Below are positions 7,754-16,683 of a DNA stretch of 24,127 bases, one piece after another (position 1 is the first letter of the stretch; each line of letters begins with the position of its first letter). Under the pieces are notes generated by a model, which was not told the DNA's origin, made no database searches, and was given only the letters and a program-made list of their open reading frames with translations. Source of the stretch: Chara braunii (taxonomy: Eukaryota; Streptophyta; Charophyceae; Charales; Characeae); contig BFEA01000783.1 in NCBI GenBank assembly GCA_003427395.1, forward strand, positions 171,856 through 195,982, given 5' to 3'. The position numbers and the translations under genes were made by a program.

Positions 7754-8814
7754 ATGCTGCTGACTGGTCCTCCATGCCTGACTCTGCCTCGAGCTTCCTT
7801 GGTGCGGCACTACCCCAACTGGGGCCTTCCAGATGAAGTGCTCCACAAGGTGATGAAAACGGTGTCCACCATAGCCAGGTAGGTGCCTCGCCACTTTCCT
7901 CCTTAGCCCCCTTCTTCCTCCTCCTCAAGCTGGGCTGCTCGCCATAGCCAGGCTGAGCGCCAGCTGCCCTTCACCTCCAAGCAATGCTGTATCAGCCAAC
8001 GCTGTGCTCCAGCAGCATGTCGCCAATCCTTGCATACCGCAAATGAGGAGGAGCTACTTGCTCCTCCGAAAGATATAGCGGCCTGCTGGCCTCCTGGGCG
8101 GTGACTTCCTAGGCCGAGCGGCCTCCCAGCAACCGGTACCTCCTCCCTTTCGGAGGGAAACATCATTGCAGGCTCTGCTAACCTCCGGACAGGCCCTGGA
8201 CCTCGGCTACTGGACTGGTACCGGCCTACCTCTATTGGGTCTCTAAAAATGCCAACTTTTTGTCTTCTTCTGCTTGGCCTCCAGTACTCGACACTTCTAC
8301 CACTACTTCAGTGGTACCGGCCTACCTGCTACTTGAGTGTTTTTCCCCTCTGTTCTAAGTGTCGCGGGCCTACCCCCGCTACTCGACTGTTTTCCCCCGC
8401 TGCAACCCTCAAAGTCACGACCACAGGTAAGTACCGGCCCTGAGGGGCCTTGCAACCAACAAGTACCCTTGCGGGTCACACACACACTCAACGACAAACA
8501 CTCAGACAGGCATGCAAACCAGCAGGCACGCACACACACACAGACTTGGAAACCACAGCAGAATGCGGGAATCACAGCAAGGCATTCATTCCAGTGGCAA
8601 ATCCCAGAAATCAGCAGTGTTCTCAGTATGTGTTTTTGGCGGGTCATTACACAAACTCAATTTTATACTCGGAATCTTATTTTCTCCTCTGCTTTATCTG
8701 CTACCGACGTATATGACTAGATCTCCCAACTTATGGCGTTCAGCCTGCCAATGATATACATAGTATATAGTTGTATCAGGTTGTATACTCAGGTTCCACT
8801 TATGTTCGCGGCTC

Positions 8815-9031
8815 ATGACTTGGTCACACCAACTTATGGTGTGACTAGCTTGCCAAAACAAGTAAACATAAGGCATAGGACTGGTCCACACCAACTTATG
8901 GTGTGGTCAGTTTCTGCCTAGACAATCGACATAAGGCGTATGACCAGGCCGCATCAACTTATGGTGAGACTGGCCAGCCTCGACTTTCGGCATACACAAA
9001 GAACTGAACCACCTCAACTTACGAGGGGTTC
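8815..9031 (+). repeat. Array of ~62-bp units, each a hairpin with AACTTAT loop
   Basis: AACTTAT (or AACTTAC) starts at 8831, 8893, 8956 and 9016, at steps of 62, 63 and 60 bp. In each unit the heptamer sits in the loop of an inverted repeat, but the stem differs: GTCACACC/GGTGTGAC at 8823-8845, CCACACC/GGTGTGG at 8886-8906, GAACC-A-CCTC/GAGGGGTTC at 9006-9031, and a weaker one at about 8947-8975. An additional diverged copy of the heptamer lies at 8728. Between hairpins, a CGACATAAGGC-like spacer recurs. No gene overlaps it. Confidence 0.8.
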
Positions 9032-9040
9032 AACCTTTGC

Positions 9041-9710
9041 CTTGGAGAGCAGTCTTAAGAGGTCGAGTAGTTGCAACTTGGGCTGAGTTTCAAGCATCGA
9101 GATTTAGAGGTGTGACCAGACTCTTTAGAGGGGTCATTGCTACCACTTGGGGATCGTCAGAGAGCCAATGGTCAACATCGTCACTTCAGTTTGAGTGGTT
9201 GCTGCGTGTTTTGGGCGTCATTGCGGGGCCCTCAGGCGATTGAAGGTTGTGAGGCCCTCTCACGTGAGTTGAGTTGTCCCATTCTTGGATCTCGAGAGTC
9301 TGACTTATCTCCTTCTACACTTCTTACTCTAAGTCTAGTATGAGGTTACGAGAGGAAGGCGGCAGGCGGGATTGCAACCCGTAGGACCACAACAGGACCT
9401 TGTGGGAGGTCCACCCACCGATTGCGGGAGCTCTGCCGGAGCCCAGGCGGGGTTCTGGAGGGAGGGAACACTCAGGTATAATGTTTGTTTTACGCAAGTG
9501 ATCCCATATCTTAAAACATACTACCCTTTGTTATTGCATACCTGTAAGTATGACTGAGAAAGCTAACTGCTTTTGTTTGTTTGAATTCAGGACATGATCT
9601 GAAGGGGTAAAATCGAAGTATGTATGATAAATTCAGATTGCTTGTATGAATTTAGACAGAATGAAAATGTGACCTTATTTGTTGTTGTGTTGCGGAGGCT
9701 AGGCAAACGC
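9041..9710. other. Unassigned sequence between the two hairpin arrays
   Basis: No coding region, RNA gene or known repeat is recognisable here. It is bounded by the direct hairpin array on the left and the inverted array on the right, so it may be the interior of a fold-back type element. Open frames are all under 70 codons. Confidence 0.4.
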
Positions 9711-9870
9711 ATAAGATGGGGGCTGCTCGGCCACACGCACTTGTTGCTTGTTTAGGCGGGGCTAGATTACTCATAAGTTAAGTAGCCTAGTTCTACACTA
9801 TATGTCATTGTATGGGCTGACTAGATGCACCATAAGTCAATGTGTCCTGGTCATATGCCTTTCGTCGATA
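9711..9870 (-). repeat. Inverted copy of the AACTTAT unit array
   Basis: ATAAGAT (9711), ATAAGTT (9773) and ATAAGTC (9832) are the reverse complements of the array heptamer, spaced 62 and 59 bp. The unit at 9814-9870, read on the minus strand, aligns with 8924-8980 at roughly 77% by eye, with the blocks TATGACCAGG and ACTTATGGTG identical. Left and right arrays therefore face each other across about 0.7 kb. Confidence 0.7.
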
Positions 9871-10930
9871 GAGCACACCCCTGTGCAGTACTCAAAATGA
9901 AAGCACAACTCAGTAATACGTAGCCAGGCCATAGTGCACACAACAGTCTGCACGCAGTAGCCAAGCAAAGTAGCAATACCCACTAATAAGCCCTGCAAGT
10001 GCCAGGAAAAAAAGTGATTCGTGGTGATGCATGGCGATGCACAGTGTCGTCCAGCCGCAAGACGTTGCGAACACTCAGTCAGCCAGTGTAGTTCAACACC
10101 GTGCATAGTAGTTGTGCGCAGTAGCAACTCCCAACAGACGATCCGTGGCAGCATCGAAAATCCATGCAAAAGTCCGCTATGCAGCAACAAATGAGTATAG
10201 GCGAACGTCGACCATACAGCCTGCAACTGCCCCGGCTACTTCGAGAGAACTTTAGACGGATCTAACTATTGTATCCTTGTCGGTATTCGCTGTAAGCCTC
10301 TATTTGAGTTTCCTTCTGATTCCATTCCACTTAGGCATGTCGACAAATCTCATCCAGCATTGCCAGTTCGTACTGCCCACTCCTATATCTCCCATTACCT
10401 TTCTTCTTTTTCATCTCCTCCGTCTAGTCCTCCTACTTCTCTATCGAAAAACTGCACCTCCTGTCCTCACCGTCGTCCTCTGATACATCCGTCCTTATCT
10501 TTTCACTTAGTCCTACTTTCCTCTATTTTCCCTTCTCACTCCTTTCCCTCAGGCCCAAGCGCGCTCCTTGCTGTCAACGTATCTGGTCGCAATCCCGGTC
10601 AAGCTCTATAGTGCAAACTGGAGCGACTTTGAGGCGGACCGGAGCCTTGGACTCGACGCGCAGTAACTTTGAACTCTGGGAAGGCGAAGATTTAGGAGCA
10701 GGAAGTTACGACTCGCAAGTTCATGAATGCACCACTTAATGAGAACAACGATCCTTGTGCCTACTACGGGCACCGTCGCAGTTCCTATTAATATGCAGAG
10801 TGTAAATGAAATCTCCGGTAAAATACGAATCACTTCATCGGCCGAAAACCGTCGACTACTAGCTCAACTTGGCACTCTGGTTTGACTTTTGGTTCATCCA
10901 CATCGCCCACTCCCTAAGGTAGCTTTCTTC
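9871..10930. other. Unassigned; pyrimidine-rich in the right half
   Basis: I see no supported gene. A minus-strand open frame at 9837-10226 overlaps the inverted array and shows no recognisable domain. From about 10270 to 10560 the plus strand is C/T rich, and the hydrophobic peptides it could encode are a consequence of that composition. Confidence 0.4.
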
Positions 10931-10931
10931 C

Positions 10932-10993
<62 letters not shown>

Positions 10994-10994
10994 N

Positions 10995-11084
<90 letters not shown>
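10931..11084 (+). repeat. (CT)n microsatellite with an ambiguous base
   Basis: About 154 bp of nearly perfect CT dinucleotide, interrupted by a GT at 10939-10940 and an N at 10994. The repeat is in phase on both sides of the N, which occupies a T position, so the N reads as a low-quality call or a join rather than as a different base. Tract length in the assembly may not be the true one. Confidence 0.98.
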
Positions 11085-11088
<4 letters not shown>

Positions 11089-12503
11089 GAGCTCGTGCAC
11101 ACCTATTCTCAGCATTCCCTTGCTCAGTCTGTCCCACCGCCTTGTCTGGTCGCTACTCCCTCCTCCCCCCTGGCCAGCCAACGAATGTTCCGTTGGGAAG
11201 TAACCGTCGTGGAGTATGAAGAGGAATTTCGTGATGGAGCGTGCAAAGACGAACTCGAAAAGTGAGTCATTGTGATCGTAACCACTAGCATGGGCCGTCG
11301 AAGACTACGATCCAACGGGGAAGAAGATCAAGGCTGTCTCTATAACAGGCGCCCTCCATTACTCACCAAATATGGGAAATGAGATGAATCTCTCCTTTAG
11401 GTACGACCAGGTGCATTGCCCAGCAAACACAATCGAAAGTTAGGACTAGTTGCTTGACTGATTACGGTGCCTATGACGAAGCTGCTAACTTCGAATCATA
11501 GAGAACGATCGTTGAGAATAAGATAACGACCCGATTGCAAACAAAATGAAGACCTCCCCAAGGACCGCCGTACCGTGCCTCGTCCTGCTCTCGCGTTCCC
11601 CTTTCTTCGACAACATCCTGCTGTTGACGTGACTGTCACCTTCTTCGGCGTCCCTGTGGTACCACTCAGATGGAGAGGATTGGTCGCCAAGCGACGACCG
11701 ATATGGCGACTTCTGCCCAGATCAGGAAGGCGACTGCAACAAAAGCGTGTGTGGTGATTAGGATGGCAACTCAGTCAACAAATATCACTGGGACCGCCTC
11801 ATATCCTCCCCCAAATGCATGAGTCTTTCGTCAGAAAACGGGAAGATACACTGCCAATACGAGTATGAGTGTGAAGAGCGGTGGCCACCAAATTAACCGA
11901 ACCACCTCAGGAGGATGAGCAGCCTTCCTCCTTTACTCACCAAGCGTATATATGAGAATGAATCTTCCCCCGAAGCGTGGGAAGATGCATCACGTATTAA
12001 CTTGATACCAGCCTTTACCCCTCGACGCAAATCCTGATGTCTGTACCGTCGAATCCGCCGCTCAGACCACTAATCTGGCACTCCCATTCTCTCCACAATG
12101 CCACAAAACCCCCAGATAGCATCTTGGTTTGCCCAAATCGGTCAAGAAACGACCGAAAAATAACGACTTTCGTTTTGTCTTCCCTCTTGACCGACTTTCT
12201 CGACTCCCTCGCGCACCTCCTTTCTCAATGTCTCCTTCTTCTACTAACCTCTCTCCTAATCGTATTACGGATTTAAGATCACTGAGATCCAAAACTCGGG
12301 CTCGAGCCCCACATCGCCCGTTTCCATCAAGGAACGAGATAATTATGGTTCCTTTTTCCTCCTACCACGTCTCCCTTCTTGTCGTATTCGCTCGCCCCTC
12401 CTTGTCTTGTTGTCGGCATCAGTGCGTTCTACCTCTTGTGGTGCAGCGACTAGCAAGCGGTCCGAACGAGCAGTAGGTAAGCAACCACGGGCGAAGGGGG
12501 AAC
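11085..12503. other. Unassigned region with faint coding-like pieces
   Basis: No gene can be called. Three short plus-strand stretches look more protein-like than their surroundings: 11185-11262 (26 codons, acidic, ending next to GTGAGT), 11282-11440 (53 codons) and about 11683-11893 (interrupted by a TAG at 11759-11761; CAG just before it resembles a splice acceptor). No family is recognised. A short repeat, CCTCCATTACTCACCAA near 11344 and CCTCCTTTACTCACCAA near 11927, links two parts of the region. Strand and structure are uncertain. Confidence 0.25.
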
Positions 12504-12598
12504 TGTAGACCACTTCTCAATTTATGCGTGTCATCCTTGCGCCGGGGCCATGCTAATCTTCTTTGTATAGTTCAATTTTAACAGACGTCCCGAAGGAC
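12504..12598 (-). ncRNA. U6 snRNA-like sequence, probable pseudogene
   Basis: The minus strand matches spliceosomal U6 along its whole length: a 5' stem GTCCTTCGGGAC, TTAAAATTGAACTATAC, the catalytic-core block GAAGATTAGCATGGCCCC, GCGCAAGGATGACACGCA, then AAATTGAGAAGTGGTC. U6 pairs with the 5' splice site and with U2 in the spliceosome. Two things argue against function. The near-invariant ACAGAGA box reads ACAAAGA, and the 3' end runs into CAGTTCCCCC with no T run for RNA polymerase III termination. No clear TATA box or plant-type upstream element is visible on the upstream side (12599-12680). Identity as U6-derived is strong; activity is doubtful. Confidence 0.88.
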
Positions 12599-13753
12599 TA
12601 TGGCCAAGTACCGGCCATGAGATATCATCGTGAATTTGACCAGGCCCCAATAATTCAGAAATATTTATTTCTACTCATCAAGTTCCATCATCTGAGTTCG
12701 AACACGGGTCTGCATTTCAACAGTTCGTGGGTGTACTCTCGGAGCTAGGCTCTTGGGTCCGACACTGGTATCGGGACCGTGTCCCAAAATGGGACAGAAA
12801 CGGCAACGGGAGGGGAAGGACCGTCGGAACCCGACCCTCGGTCCTGCCCATCGGTCCCGCCATCGGACTCCCTGGCAAAACTAAAAGGGATAGTCCCGCG
12901 GGACCCTCGACCCCTCAGTTTCCTTCATAAGCCGCTCCTCCGTTCCTTCGCTGCCAGCCTCGATCCCCGGATCTCCGTAGTGTCAGTCCAAAGTCGTAAC
13001 CTATAGGGCTAGGCCCAAGCATGGATGTAACAGGCGCGGACTTGGTTATAAAGACGTCCGTTTCAGGCCTAGGTCCTGTCGGACTGTACTAAAAGTCGTA
13101 CTTAGGCACATCGACCATCTCTAAGGCTCCTATGTGCCAGCCCTTGCCGTATGAAGGGGTCAGTTTTACCTGCCACCGTCGTGCATGCGGCACAATCGCG
13201 CCGTTACCCAAAAACTCCAGCTTTCTCACTAGGCTACCATTCCAAAAGACCGCACTTTTACCACCCCAGCGTCGGAAAAACTTCGACTTTTATAGTGCCG
13301 CCCGCGGCTTCTACCGTTGAGCGATATCATGGTCGGCCTAGGAAATCAAGAAATTTGCACCTCACTGGTCCTAATGCCGTAGCAAATAAGTCAAGCGGAT
13401 TCGATAACTAAATCTTAGCCCCGATCATCAACTGTCGGTATCAAACGCGAATGCGCTCCGCGTGCGCTACTGCAGTTTCTTCACACTCCCTTTCTAGTTC
13501 ACGCTACCACGTGCGGACATAAACATATCCAATGTCCGCCTAAAACCCATGCGTGCCCTCGAAGTGCACGCCCACACTCTCTCTAATCAGATAAAAAACC
13601 CGTGCCATTCCCAACCCCTGAGAGTTGGTGATGGTCACACGGAAATGGGTCACTCTCTCGAGTATTGTCAAAAACGCATCTTCTGCAATATGGAAAAATG
13701 TGCCCAAATACCCTTGTAAGGGTAAGGGTATTCGGGCCGACAACGCTGCAACA
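12599..13753. other. Unassigned non-coding stretch
   Basis: No supported gene. A GC-rich part at about 12760-12910 is full of short GGTCCC/GGGACC repeats. TTATAAAG near 13044 resembles a TATA box but has nothing recognisable downstream. An imperfect hairpin (13/14 bp) lies at 13702-13737, just before the element 2 LTR fragment. Confidence 0.4.
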
Positions 13754-14240
13754 GGAAGGCCCCAGCTGGAGTAGAGCTACACCAAGAAGCTTCGAGGCAG
13801 ATCGAGGCATGGCGGCCTGAGCTAGAGCAGCCATAGCTGCTTTGCGTTGTCCTTGAGACATCAGGGCTAGGCCCGAGTAGCCCGCCATAGCCTCGGCCTA
13901 TGAGAGTGAAGAGTGAGGGAGGCGGCCATGACTATGGTGGACCTCAAGTGATACTTGCAGTAGAAGAGGGATTCAGACTTTGATTCTGGTTCAGCCATTC
14001 AACATTGTATTATTATTTCTTGTGTGAATAAGAGAGGAGATAAGGAGGAGGAGATTGATTGGCGAAGAAGAAAAGCATTCTCATTGGTCTATGTTGGTGT
14101 ACTTCATCTTCTTCTTCTTCTTTCTACTTCTTCTCTTCTACCCCTCTCTCTCCTCTCAAGTTCATTCATTTCTTTTTGCAAGTCTACGGCATTGTACTAT
14201 CTGATGAATGTGTATCTCGAAATTGGCCAGGATCATAACA
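13754..14240 (+). repeat. 5' LTR fragment of element 2 (3' part only)
   Basis: From GGAAGGCCCCAG at 13754 to CATAACA at 14240 the sequence is homologous to the minus strand of 7287-7830, including GCCATAGCTGCTTTG, the CTT-rich tract and the final CCAGGATCATAACA. Left of 13754 the similarity stops abruptly. Either the LTR is truncated or this subfamily has a different U3. The end CA directly precedes the primer site. Confidence 0.8.
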
Positions 14241-14241
14241 T

Positions 14242-14253
14242 TGGTATCAGAGC
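14242..14253 (+). other. Primer binding site of element 2, perfect initiator-Met type
   Basis: TGGTATCAGAGC, one base after the LTR end, is the canonical site for plant initiator-Met tRNA. The leader then continues with GGATTCTACTTGCTGG, shared with element 1. Confidence 0.92.
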
Positions 14254-14816
14254 GGATTCTACTTGCTGGTGAGAGTTGACTTCGCTGCCCCTAACCTAAG
14301 TGGTTGAGGGCAACACTTAGGGTTGGATGTAAGGGAAGAGGGGCAGCGTGGCGAAGGGAAGCTGCCCCCACTCGGTTAGGTCGTGTGGGGTCGACACTGA
14401 ACCTAACCAGGTTGCTTGAGAGAGAGATTGGGGTGGCGAGACATTTCGTGGAGAGAGGCAACAGTGAGAGGCACTCACACCTGGACTCTGACTCAAGGGA
14501 GATACTTGGCAACTTAAGGGTTGCCCTCAAGTAGGCGAACTTGAGGGACAACGGCCATTCAACATCTACAGATTGCAAGTTGCTACTTTGTTCTTTAGCA
14601 TAGGCGGGGGACCCACGTTGCATTTTGGTGTTGGAGTCAGACCCTCCAGCATCGGCGGGGGACCCGGCCATTCAGCATCTATAGACTGCAAGTTGCTAGC
14701 ATATGTACCTGGGAGAGTTGAGGACCGACGGGGATCGTCCTGAATACCCAAGTGAAGTGTTTCTTGTCCTAGCCTTGCTTGTTGGAATATGTTGTTTCTT
14801 TGTAATCTCCTAGTTT
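14254..14816 (+). other. Element 2 leader joined directly to RT, with internal repeat
   Basis: The first 390 bp or so are homologous to the leader of element 1. The block beginning CGGCCATTCAACATCTACAG (14552-14586) recurs, diverged, at 14666-14699 (CGGCCATTCAGCATCTATAG), and each copy lies next to a GGCGGGGGACCC motif, giving a repeat of about 114 bp. Then sequence passes straight into RT at about 14812, so about 3.5 kb present in element 1 (gag, protease, RT fingers) is absent. Confidence 0.75.
14374..14408 (+). other. Element 2 leader stem-loop with GTCGAC loop
   Basis: GGTTAGGT (14374-14381) pairs with ACCTAACC (14401-14408), and the intervening bases hold GTCGAC (14390-14395), as in element 1. 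An inner GTGT/ACAC pairing (14383-14386 with 14394-14397) is an alternative that would use part of the hexamer. It begins about 120 nt after the primer site, close to its place in element 1. Confidence 0.65.
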
Positions 14817-15257
14817 GTGGTGATGCCTTTTGGCCTTCGCAATTCGTCGAGAACATTCCAACATACCATGGATAGGGTCTCTCATGACTACTTGGAAAAG
14901 TTCATTGTCGTGTACCTCGACGATATACTTATCTTCAGTAGGACTGTCGAGGATGATGCCCAACATGTAGAAACCACACTTTCACTCCTGCGACAATACA
15001 AGTATAAGATAAACTTAGAGAAATGCGGGTTCGGTTGCACTAGAATCTTGTACTTGGGTCATGAGATATCCGCAGAAGGGATTAGGCCCGAAGCTGCAAA
15101 GGTGGCTAGCATTCGTGACTGGCCACAACTCCAGTTTGTGACTGAGATTAGATCATTATTTGGGATGTGTGGCTACTATCGCAATTTCATAAAGAATTAT
15201 AGCTCAGTGGCGTCCCCTTTGACTGATCTAAAATGCCTTGACACACCATGGGAATGA
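14817..15257 (+). pseudogene. pol: Element 2 reverse transcriptase, 5'-truncated
   Basis: The frame opens at the VMPFGL block, without the fingers and the first catalytic aspartate. YLDD lies at residues 33-36 followed by ILIFSR, then LEKCGFG, YLGHEISAEGIRPEAAKV and the RSLFGMCGYYRNFIKNY segment of the RT-RNase H linker. A TGA at 15255-15257 stops it, after which the same frame continues as RNase H. The first methionine is inside the RT domain and is not a true start. Confidence 0.88.
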
Positions 15258-15902
15258 ACCGACACATGTGAGGCTGCTTTTAAAAGGTTGAAGTACGCCT
15301 TCACACGTCATGAGATTCTCATGGTCCGCTATTCGGAGAGGCCATTTGTTGTGACCACTGACGCAATCCAATATGGTATTGGCGCAGTGCTGGCCCACCA
15401 GGAAGGGAAGAAGTTAAGGCCGATCGAGTACATGAGTAAGAAGATGCCATCAAAGATATTGGCGAAGTCCACCTATGAAAGGGAACTCTATGCCCTTTAT
15501 AACGCCCTTGTCCACTGGAGACACTATCTGCTTGGAAGGTTCTTCTATTTGAGAGCTGACCATCAGACACTCAAGTGGATCAAGACGCAACATGTCCTCT
15601 CTAACGCACTTAAACACCGGATTGAAGTTATAGACCAATATGATTTCAAGCTAGATTACGTAAAGGGAGAGTACAACAAGGTTGTTGATGCGTTGTCACA
15701 TAGGGCAGACTACCTAGGTGCGCTGGTTATTGAATTTTGCTTATCTGATGATGTAACTCGATTTTTGGTGGAAGCCTACAAGGAGGAACCCGTCATGGTG
15801 GACATCATATGCAAACTTGAGGCCCAAGACAAGGCCACATCTGACGAGTTTGTGTTGGTGGACGGTTTACTCTTCTTGAAAAGGCAGGTTTTAAAAGGTT
15901 GA
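15258..15902 (+). pseudogene. pol: Element 2 RNase H domain
   Basis: It continues in the RT frame after the single stop at 15255. CEAAFKRLK opens the domain, then TTDAIQYGIGAVL (first acidic residue; the usual TDAS is here TDAI), ERELYAL, RADHQTLKWI and VVDALSHRADYLG (where ADALSRR is usual). The enzyme degrades the RNA of the RNA-DNA hybrid. The frame ends at 15902 with KRQVLKG; the integrase zinc finger resumes in another frame. Confidence 0.85.
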
Positions 15903-16110
15903 GTGTTCCTTCTAGAGAGATTCTTTGTAGTTTGTTCTTAGGAGAGTGTCACGACACAACCAGTCAGTTTAACTACAAGAAGACTAGTGTTAATTTAGTG
16001 CAACATTTACTGTGGCCTAATATGCTTGACGATGTAAAGAAGTACGTACAGACTTGTCAAGTCTGTCAGCGGGACAAGCCGCGAACTCAAGCTCTGCTTG
16101 GGTCATTCCT
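15899..16110 (+). pseudogene. Element 2 integrase zinc finger, degenerate
   Basis: The translation keeps LGECHD, LLWPNMLDDVKKYVQTCQVCQRDK, so the first histidine and both cysteines of the H2C2 finger are present. The second histidine, normally in GHFG, is missing (SQFNYKKT in its place). The frame differs from that of RNase H just upstream, and shifts again near 16100 before the integrase core. Confidence 0.75.
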
Positions 16111-16510
16111 GCTGATTCGGGAGAGAGTGTCTCCATGGACTTCATGGATACCCTCGTGACCAGCAAGGGTGGCAAAAGGCAGATGTTTGTCATAGTTCCA
16201 CCGCTTTTAATCCTGTTTGCATTGGTTCATGCACATATTTACGTGAAATAAGTTTACTTCATACGCTAGACTAATCCCTATGTCGGAAACAACGAAAACA
16301 AAGCACGTCATCAAGTTATTCATGGATAACTGGGTGCGTGACTTTGGACTGCCCAAAACCATTATCTGTGACAGAGATGTCAGATTCACAAGTGAAATGT
16401 GGAAAAAGGTTGCTGAACAGATGGGCAGTCAACTCCAAATGACTTCGGGGAATCATCCCGAAGCAAATGGTCAAACTAAACAGATGAGCCGTGTGGTGCA
16501 ACATCTATGA
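16105..16510 (+). pseudogene. Element 2 integrase catalytic core, interrupted
   Basis: The first catalytic aspartate is in SVSMDFMDTLV. After KRQMFVIV, at about 16206, some 55 bp of unrelated AT-rich sequence with stops breaks the core. It resumes at about 16262 (RLIPMSETTKTKHVIKLF) and carries the second aspartate in ICDRDVRFTS and the glutamate region as NHPEANGQTKQMSRV. The usual TER is here TKQ, so the catalytic glutamate may be lost. It stops at TGA 16508-16510. Confidence 0.75.
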
Positions 16511-16680
16511 CTCTGGGAGCGACACTCGCGATCAACTGGTTCTCAAAATTGAGTCAGCAATTACAAGCTGGTAAATTTGAGCCACAAGCGTGGCCTTATC
16601 TTATCGTACAGAAAACCCTCACCGTGGTGCTGGACAACATATACGATCCAGAATTTCTGGACTGTTCTCACGCGAAGCGT
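16505..16680 (+). other. Insertion of ~175-180 bp inside element 2 integrase
   Basis: Integrase homology breaks after VVQHL and resumes at YIKPNQGDWDEKL; element 1 has only about four residues between the same points. The intervening DNA matches nothing recognised. GTGCAACAT (16496-16504) and GTGCAATAT (16679-16687) flank it, 8 of 9 bases alike, which could be a diverged target-site duplication or chance. Confidence 0.5.
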
Positions 16681-16683
16681 GCA

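Larger units (their letters stand above)
1..8651 (-). mobile_element. Element 1: Ty3/gypsy chromovirus LTR retrotransposon, decayed
   Basis: The order is 5' LTR, primer site, leader, gag, protease, RT, RNase H, integrase, GPY/F, chromodomain, polypurine tract and 3' LTR, all on the minus strand. RT and RNase H precede integrase, which is the Ty3/gypsy order. The chromodomain remnant places it among chromoviruses. The two LTR copies, compared over the 417 bp visible in both, differ at roughly 24 positions by eye (about 94% identity), so the insertion is not recent. Pol carries frameshifts near 3122 and 3815 and in-frame stops at 2743, 2605, 895, 859, 727 and 577, so it is not autonomous. The 3' LTR continues beyond base 1, so a target-site duplication cannot be tested. 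Confidence 0.95.
7287..8651 (-). repeat. 5' LTR of element 1 (1365 bp)
   Basis: In element direction it begins TGTAATGACC at 8651 and ends CGTAACA at 7287, giving TG...CA ends. The outer 416 bp repeat in the left LTR, and the inner end is bounded by the primer site. It holds an (AAG)n tract, a (CAA)n tract, a 41-bp tandem duplication, and a repeated TGGTACCGGCCTACCT motif (about 8214 and 8312). A possible TATA-like CTATATC lies around 8073-8079 on the minus strand, but it is weak. The last 490 bp or so are homologous to the LTR fragment of element 2. Confidence 0.9.

Noticed and set aside
9837-10226. 129-codon minus-strand open frame
   Set aside because: It starts in unassigned DNA and ends inside the inverted hairpin array, with no recognisable domain.
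10859-11203. Arg-Glu and Ser-Leu repeat proteins on both strands
   Set aside because: These are translations of the (CT)n microsatellite and contain the ambiguous base.
13040-13050. TTATAAAG as a promoter
   Set aside because: No coding region or RNA gene follows it on the same strand within reach.
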